In this document: positions 1-4,000 of the stretch, one piece after another
Layout of the letters: each line of letters opens with the position of its first letter
Numbering within the stretch: the first letter of the stretch is position 1
Assembly (NCBI GenBank): GCA_034429475.1
Contig: DAOUGD010000176.1
Location: 1-6,974, forward strand
Source of the DNA: JAKQHY01 sp034429475
Lineage (GTDB): Bacteria; Chloroflexota; Anaerolineae; B4-G1; SLSP01
DNA length: 6,974 nt
Direction of reading: 5' to 3'
The notes under the pieces: generated by a model
Databases searched by the model: none
The model's input: only the letters and a program-made list of their open reading frames with translations
What the model was told of the DNA's origin: nothing
Translations under genes and position numbers: made by a program

Positions 1-20
1 GTAAAGGTCAAGTGTAACAT
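1..20 (-). CDS. Start of an unidentified gene running off the left edge
   Basis: The minus strand carries GGAGGT (26-31), five bases, then ATG at 20-18, followed by open codons reading M-L-H-L-T-F to the edge. The strong Shine-Dalgarno at good spacing, the same strand as the two upstream genes and the preceding non-coding leader support a real start. Only six full codons are visible, so no product can be named. The lepB hairpin and the 287-bp gap suggest separate transcription from lepB. Confidence 0.55.
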
Positions 21-29
21 AGCGTACCT

Positions 30-85
30 CCGGCAAATTCCAGGATAGATAGGGGCAGTATACCCGGAAGGTTAGAAATTGCCGG
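30..85 (-). promoter_or_regulatory. Possible leader structure overlapping the edge gene's ribosome site
   Basis: CCGGCAA at 30-36 is complementary to TTGCCGG at 79-85, and pairing continues past one mismatch (38-40 with 75-77). The same right-hand arm can alternatively pair with CCCGGAA at 63-69, allowing one bulged base. The first pairing would cover two bases of the Shine-Dalgarno (27-31). Two mutually exclusive helices beside a ribosome site are suggestive of regulation, but the stems are short and could be chance. Confidence 0.25.
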
Positions 86-166
86 GCGTCCTCACCGTCA
101 AAATGTTACTTTATGCCCGTTTTTAGTATAGATGATAGCAGTACAATTTATGTTAGTTTCCAATCA

Positions 167-175
167 AGTATATCA
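167..175 (-). promoter_or_regulatory. Candidate extended -10 promoter for the left-edge gene
   Basis: The minus strand reads TGATATACT: TG, one base, then TATACT (five of six matches to TATAAT). It resembles the TGATACAAT candidate before lepB. No -35 match lies at normal spacing. If used, it would give a leader of about 140 nt before the ATG at 20. Two further TATACT boxes at 125-130 and 57-62 are alternatives nearer the gene. Confidence 0.3.
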
Positions 176-258
176 TATTGTGTGCATTTGGGTAGTTACA
201 CATCTTCAAAACTATGTGTTGGGCGAATAAAACTCACCTTTATCATAAGCTTCACATG

Positions 259-289
259 CACACACGCCCGGCATCGCCGGGCGTGTGTG
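259..289 (-). terminator. Strong GC-rich hairpin after lepB, probable terminator
   Basis: The arms CACACACGCCCGGC (259-272) and GCCGGGCGTGTGTG (276-289) are perfectly complementary over 14 bp, with a 3-nt loop. The hairpin begins 18 bases past the lepB stop, the expected place for its terminator. No U-run follows on the minus strand (it continues CATGTGAAGC). On the plus strand the hairpin is followed by TATCTTTT, so by the classical rule it would work better for rightward transcription, yet no plus-strand gene is seen here. It may alternatively be an mRNA 3'-end stabilising structure. Confidence 0.6.
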
Positions 290-307
290 TATCTTTTGCA
301 GATCGCC

Positions 308-916
308 TTATTCCTTATCCAACAACCCCGCCTTCTCCAACGGCCACACCCGCATCCAGGCGCGGGCGGTGATGCGTTCCAGGGGGACGGGGCCGATCAT
401 CCGCGAATCCAGCGAGACGTTGCGGTTGTCGCCCATCACAAAGACGTGGTCGGCGGGGATGGTGATGGGGCCGTAATCCTGGTTCATAATGACGGCCAGG
501 TAAGTTTCTGCCAGGATTTCCCCGTTAATCAACACCCGGTGATTTTTGATCTCCAACGTCTCGCCGGGCAGGCCGATGACGCGCTTGATCAGGGGCAGCT
601 CGTCCGGCCCCATGTCCACCACCACGATTTCCCCGCGTTCCGGCTGGCGGAAATGATAACTGACCTTGTCCACGACAAGCTTTTGATCCTCGTAGAGGTT
701 CGGCTCCATGCTCTGGCCGAGGACGAGCGTCTGTTGACCGACGAAGTGCGTGATCAGGAACGCCAGGACGATGGCCGGCACGACGGTCTCTACTACGTCG
801 CGCAGCAGCCCCCAGAGAATCTGCCCCACGGAACGGGAAGGCGCTGGCGTAGAGGGCGTTTCTGACGGCGTCTCTTCTATCGTACTGGATAACTCGGACT
901 CGACAAAATCTTCCAT
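308..916 (-). CDS. lepB: Signal peptidase I
   Basis: Membrane serine protease (family S26) that removes signal peptides from proteins exported by Sec and Tat. At 202 residues it has the size and layout of the Gram-positive SipS type: one N-terminal anchor (about residues 41-60, VVETVVPAIVLAFLITHFVG), then an extracytoplasmic catalytic domain. Conserved boxes appear in order. GQSMEPNL holds the nucleophile Ser69. DKVSYHFRQPERGEIVVV lies at 83-100. LIKRVIGLPGE holds the general base Lys111. VMGDNRNVSLDSRMIGPV lies at 160-177. No catalytic residue is missing. The roughly 34 residues before the anchor are rich in Glu, Ser, Thr and Pro and should be cytosolic and disordered. The start is supported by AAGGAG six bases upstream. 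It lies 128 bp after the A2M gene, on the same strand, probably with its own promoter. Family assignment is secure. Confidence 0.96.
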   Translation of the reverse strand: MEDFVESELSSTIEETPSETPSTPAPSRSVGQILWGLLRDVVETVVPAIVLAFLITHFVGQQTLVLGQSMEPNLYEDQKLVVDKVSYHFRQPERGEIVVVDMGPDELPLIKRVIGLPGETLEIKNHRVLINGEILAETYLAVIMNQDYGPITIPADHVFVMGDNRNVSLDSRMIGPVPLERITARAWMRVWPLEKAGLLDKE

Positions 917-922
917 TTTTAA

Positions 923-928
923 CTCCTT
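923..928 (-). promoter_or_regulatory. Shine-Dalgarno of lepB
   Basis: The minus strand reads AAGGAG, six bases before the ATG at 916-914. The match and spacing fix the lepB start. The site lies just outside the foot of the palindromic element at 932-1004, so a folded leader would place a stem directly upstream of the ribosome site. Confidence 0.8.
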
Positions 929-931
929 ATC

Positions 932-1004
932 GGGATGCAGAGTTTCGCAGATTCACGCAGATAAATTTTTAAAAATCGCGTTCATCCGCGTTTATCTGCG
1001 TCCC
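932..1004. repeat. Imperfect palindromic intergenic repeat with 10-bp phasing
   Basis: The plus strand shows GCAG at 937-940, 947-950 and 957-960, exactly 10 bp apart. Mirror-image GCG units follow at 978-980, 988-990 and 998-1000, also 10 bp apart. The ends are GGGATGCAG (932-940) and CTGCGTCCC (996-1004), complementary at 8 of 9 positions. Inside is a perfect 10-bp inverted repeat, CGCAGATAAA (956-965) with TTTATCTGCG (991-1000). The centre holds the perfect palindrome ATTTTTAAAAAT (965-976). The element fills most of the gap between the A2M and lepB genes and stops four bases short of the lepB Shine-Dalgarno. If transcribed it could fold into a long imperfect hairpin. It looks like a small non-coding interspersed repeat. 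Confidence 0.7.
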
Positions 1005-1021
1005 ATCTCTTTCTCAAGCCT

Positions 1022-1030
1022 ATTGTATCA
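1022..1030 (-). promoter_or_regulatory. Candidate extended -10 promoter for lepB
   Basis: The minus strand reads TGATACAAT, an extended -10 (TG, one base, then TACAAT, five of six matches to TATAAT). It begins 15 bp downstream of the A2M stop codon. No good -35 hexamer sits 16-18 bp upstream; that position overlaps the A2M stop. Transcription would start near 1014-1015 and give a leader of roughly 100 nt that contains the palindromic repeat. This suggests lepB can be expressed independently of the A2M gene, though read-through is also possible. It is a pattern match only. Confidence 0.4.
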
Positions 1031-1044
1031 CAAATCTGGCGACG

Positions 1045-4000
1045 TTATTCCGCGCCCGTCACCACGAATTGCCCGCCGTCGCTGCGGCCCCAGACTTCGG
1101 GGAAGTACATCTCGTAGGCGGTCGTCGGGATGACGTTGTACGTCCCGGCGAGGCTGGCGCGCATGACGTAGCTGTATTCGTAGGCGCCGCGCGGCAGGTA
1201 GTCGGCGAAGAGCGCCACTTTCTCGTCGCGGATTTCGGTGTGCGAGAACCACCACCAGCCCCAGCCGTACCGCCGATACCAATAGTCTTCTGCTTCAGCA
1301 GTCAGGTTGTGGACTTCCGGCGCCTCGCCGACAACGCTGGTGGTCTTGAGGCCCATGTCCACCGCCTCACACCCGGCGGGCAGCGGATCCTCCACCACCA
1401 CGTAGTACAAATCCGTCGGCGCCACCACCGTCAGTTTCACCAGAATCAAGTCTCCCACGCCGGCCTCGCTGATCCGCTCACTCGCTGATCCGCTTACCCG
1501 CTCGTACCGCCGCGCCACGACGATGCCCCGATCCGCCGCCTTTACGTCTGCCGCCGGCAGGAAGTAGCGCAGGTGCGCGGTGTAGTAGAGCTGGCCCGCG
1601 CCGGTCTGCCCGCCGGATGGGGGCTGCCGCTCGATGAGCAGGCGGTTGGCTTCGTCCGCCAGCAGCCGGGCGATTTCCACCTGAACGACGTGGCTTTCGT
1701 CAATGGTTTCCTTGTTCACGTCCCCCATCAGGATCACTTCGCCGTTAAGATTGACCGTGTAGCTGAAGTCGCCCTGCATTTCGCCGGTGGCGCGCATATA
1801 GGCGATCAGCCCTATCATCACCCAGGCGGTGGTGTTGGTGGATTCCCAGTAGCGGCGGTTGAGGGCGTCGCTCTGGCGGACGCTCATCAGCCAGCGGGCG
1901 ACGTTGGGCAGCAGGTCGCTGTCGGGCATGGCGCGCGCCATCGCCCACATAATGATGGCGGTGGTGCGGACGTCGGTGTTCATGTTCCAGTAGTCGGGTT
2001 CGCTTTCTTCCCAATGCGTGCCCGTCGCGCTGTAAATGGCTTCCCCGGCAAAGTCCGCCATCAACGTGTTGATGCGACTCTTTTCCTTTGGCTCCAGCAG
2101 CTCCAACGCCACGGCCAGGAGAGCTTTCCCGTACTGATCCAGCTTCGCGCGGTTTCCAAAGAGGCGGATGGCGTATCCTAACTCGCCGGCCGGATTTGTT
2201 CCGTCAATCAGTTGCAAATATTCGCCCAGGACGTAAAGCTGGTACGCCTGACGGTTGACCTGCCAATGGCTGGTTTCGTCTACGTCGCCCAGGTTTTGCC
2301 GCAGGTAGACGACACCATCGTGGATGACATTCACGTCCACTGTGAAGCCCGCGCGGTACGCTTCCAGCATCCCGTGCAGGACGTAGGAGGTGAGGTAGAC
2401 GTTGCTCCAATCGTCCATCCACCAGCCCCAGCCGCCGTCGTAATGCTGATAGGCATAGAGCCGCTGCAAGGCCACGCCCACTTGTTCCCTCAGATTTGCT
2501 TCCAGTTCCGGGCGCGCGATCCCCATCTCTTCGAGCGCCTGGTAGGTGAGGACGTTGGGCAGGAAGCGGCTCACCGTCTGCTCCACACATTCGTAGGGAT
2601 AATGCTCCAGGTACTTCAGCGAGTCGGCGGTGGCGGCGGTGAGCGAACCATCCACCTGCACCGTGAGTTCGCCCTGCGTCGGATCGAAACGGCGCGGCAA
2701 CTGCACGACTTCCTGACGCAACTCCGGCTCGGCCAGCCGCCCGGCGGTCGCCATCACCTCCGGCGTGCTGTAGCGGTAGACCGGCAGCGTCAACTCCACG
2801 CCGTCGCGGTACGAGCCGGCTTCAACCTCCATCCGCACGCGGACTTGTTCGCCGGGCAGTACGGTGACGGGCCAGCCCACCCGCACCTTGTCGCCGGCCG
2901 GGATGTCCACGGTCTGGTAGGTCGGGCCGCTCACGTCCAACCCTTCTACGGTCAGGATGACATCGGCGGCGAGGGGGTGGCCGGTGTTGTTGTGGACAAT
3001 GGTAGCAATCTCGGCCTGATCGCCCACCACGAAGAAGCGCGGCAGGACGGGGCGCACCAGCAGATCGAGCGTGCTGAGGACGTCCACGTCGCTCTGGCCG
3101 ACGAGCGTGTCGGCGGTGACGCCGCGCGCCTGCATCCGCCACGTCGTCAGGTTGTCGGGCAGCTTGACCTCGACTTTGGCGCGTCCGGTTTTGTCAGTGC
3201 GCACCACGGGGTTCCAGTAGGCCGTGTCGGCAAACTGGGTGCGGATGAAGCCGGCTTCGCCCTCGCCGCCCCCGCCACCTTTGGCTTTGGGTGCCAGGTC
3301 GCGGTTGTAGGCTTCCATGGAGAGCACCAGCGGGGTGGACGTGCGCACGTTCAGACCGCGTTGGCTCCAGTAGCGTTCCAGCAGCGTCGGGCCGGTCTCG
3401 TCGGCCAGCGCCAGCACCGCCAGGTCGGCCAGCCGCAGCGACAGTTCCGCCTCCACCGGCTTCCCGGCGTGATCTGTCACCAGCACGTCGTAGGTGGCCG
3501 TGTCGCGCGGATGGTAGTAGCCGCCGGATTTCATATCCCGGTCCGGCGTGAGGGTAATCTTCAGCTCTTTCTCTTTGATGGACACCGGCAGTTGAATGAT
3601 GCCCATTTTGAACGAGGCCAGCCCATCCGCCGCCTGATCCTGCCCCTGGACGATGACGACGGAGACGAAGATGTTGGGCGCGTAGTCCGCGGTGATGGGG
3701 ATGCGCAGCACTTCGGTGTTGGTGCGCAGTTCGCGGACTTCGCGCTGGATGATGTGGCCGCGCTCGATGGTGACGAGCGCCTTGACCGTGCCGCTGTACG
3801 GCGACGGGATGAGGATTTCGGCCACGTCGCCGACGGCGTACTCGTCCTTGTCGGCGATCAGATCAATGCGGTTGGTGCTCTCCTGCCGCCAGCGCGCGCG
3901 TCCGCCCCACACCCAGAGGTACGCGCTGCTGCGGATCTCGTTGCCGCGCGCGTCTGCGCCGATGGCGCGCACGCGGTAGCTGCCCGACTCCGGCGGGGTG

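Larger units (their letters stand above)
21..258. other. AT-richer intergenic region, no credible gene
   Basis: This stretch between the lepB hairpin and the presumed start at position 20 is clearly richer in A and T than the flanking genes. The overlapping plus-strand frame starting at 113 runs antisense through lepB and has no ribosome site or recognisable product. On the minus strand there are three TATACT hexamers (57-62, 125-130, 167-172), the last within an extended -10 TGATATACT (167-175). TTGACG occurs at 96-101 but is not correctly spaced from any of them. The region therefore looks like the promoter and leader region of the gene starting at the left edge. Confidence 0.55.

Noticed and set aside
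179..264. 9-bp inverted repeat TGTGTGCAT (179-187) with ATGCACACA (256-264)
   Set aside because: The arms are 68 bp apart and one overlaps the stronger local hairpin at 259-289, so this is probably chance from the CA/TG-rich stem.
113..865. Long plus-strand open frame of 250 codons
   Set aside because: It runs antisense through nearly all of lepB, has no ribosome site, and its protein is His/Asp/Gln-rich in the way typical of reverse-strand shadows of GC-rich genes. The lepB reading has all catalytic motifs.
932..1004. Classical rho-independent terminator for the A2M gene
   Set aside because: The inverted repeat is long and imperfect, with A/T at its centre rather than a tight GC stem, and no U-run follows on the minus strand. 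The 10-bp phasing fits a repeat element better.
1463..1502. Possible frameshift or pseudogene at the octamer repeat
   Set aside because: The frame remains open and the expected C-terminal domain follows at once (GVGDLILVKLTVVAPTDLYYVVVEDPLPAG region), so the gene is intact as sequenced.
1069..2181. Plus-strand open frames at 1069-1488 and 1573-2181
   Set aside because: Both lie antisense within the intact A2M gene and show only shadow-type composition (Val/His/Gly/Arg-rich), with no recognisable motif.
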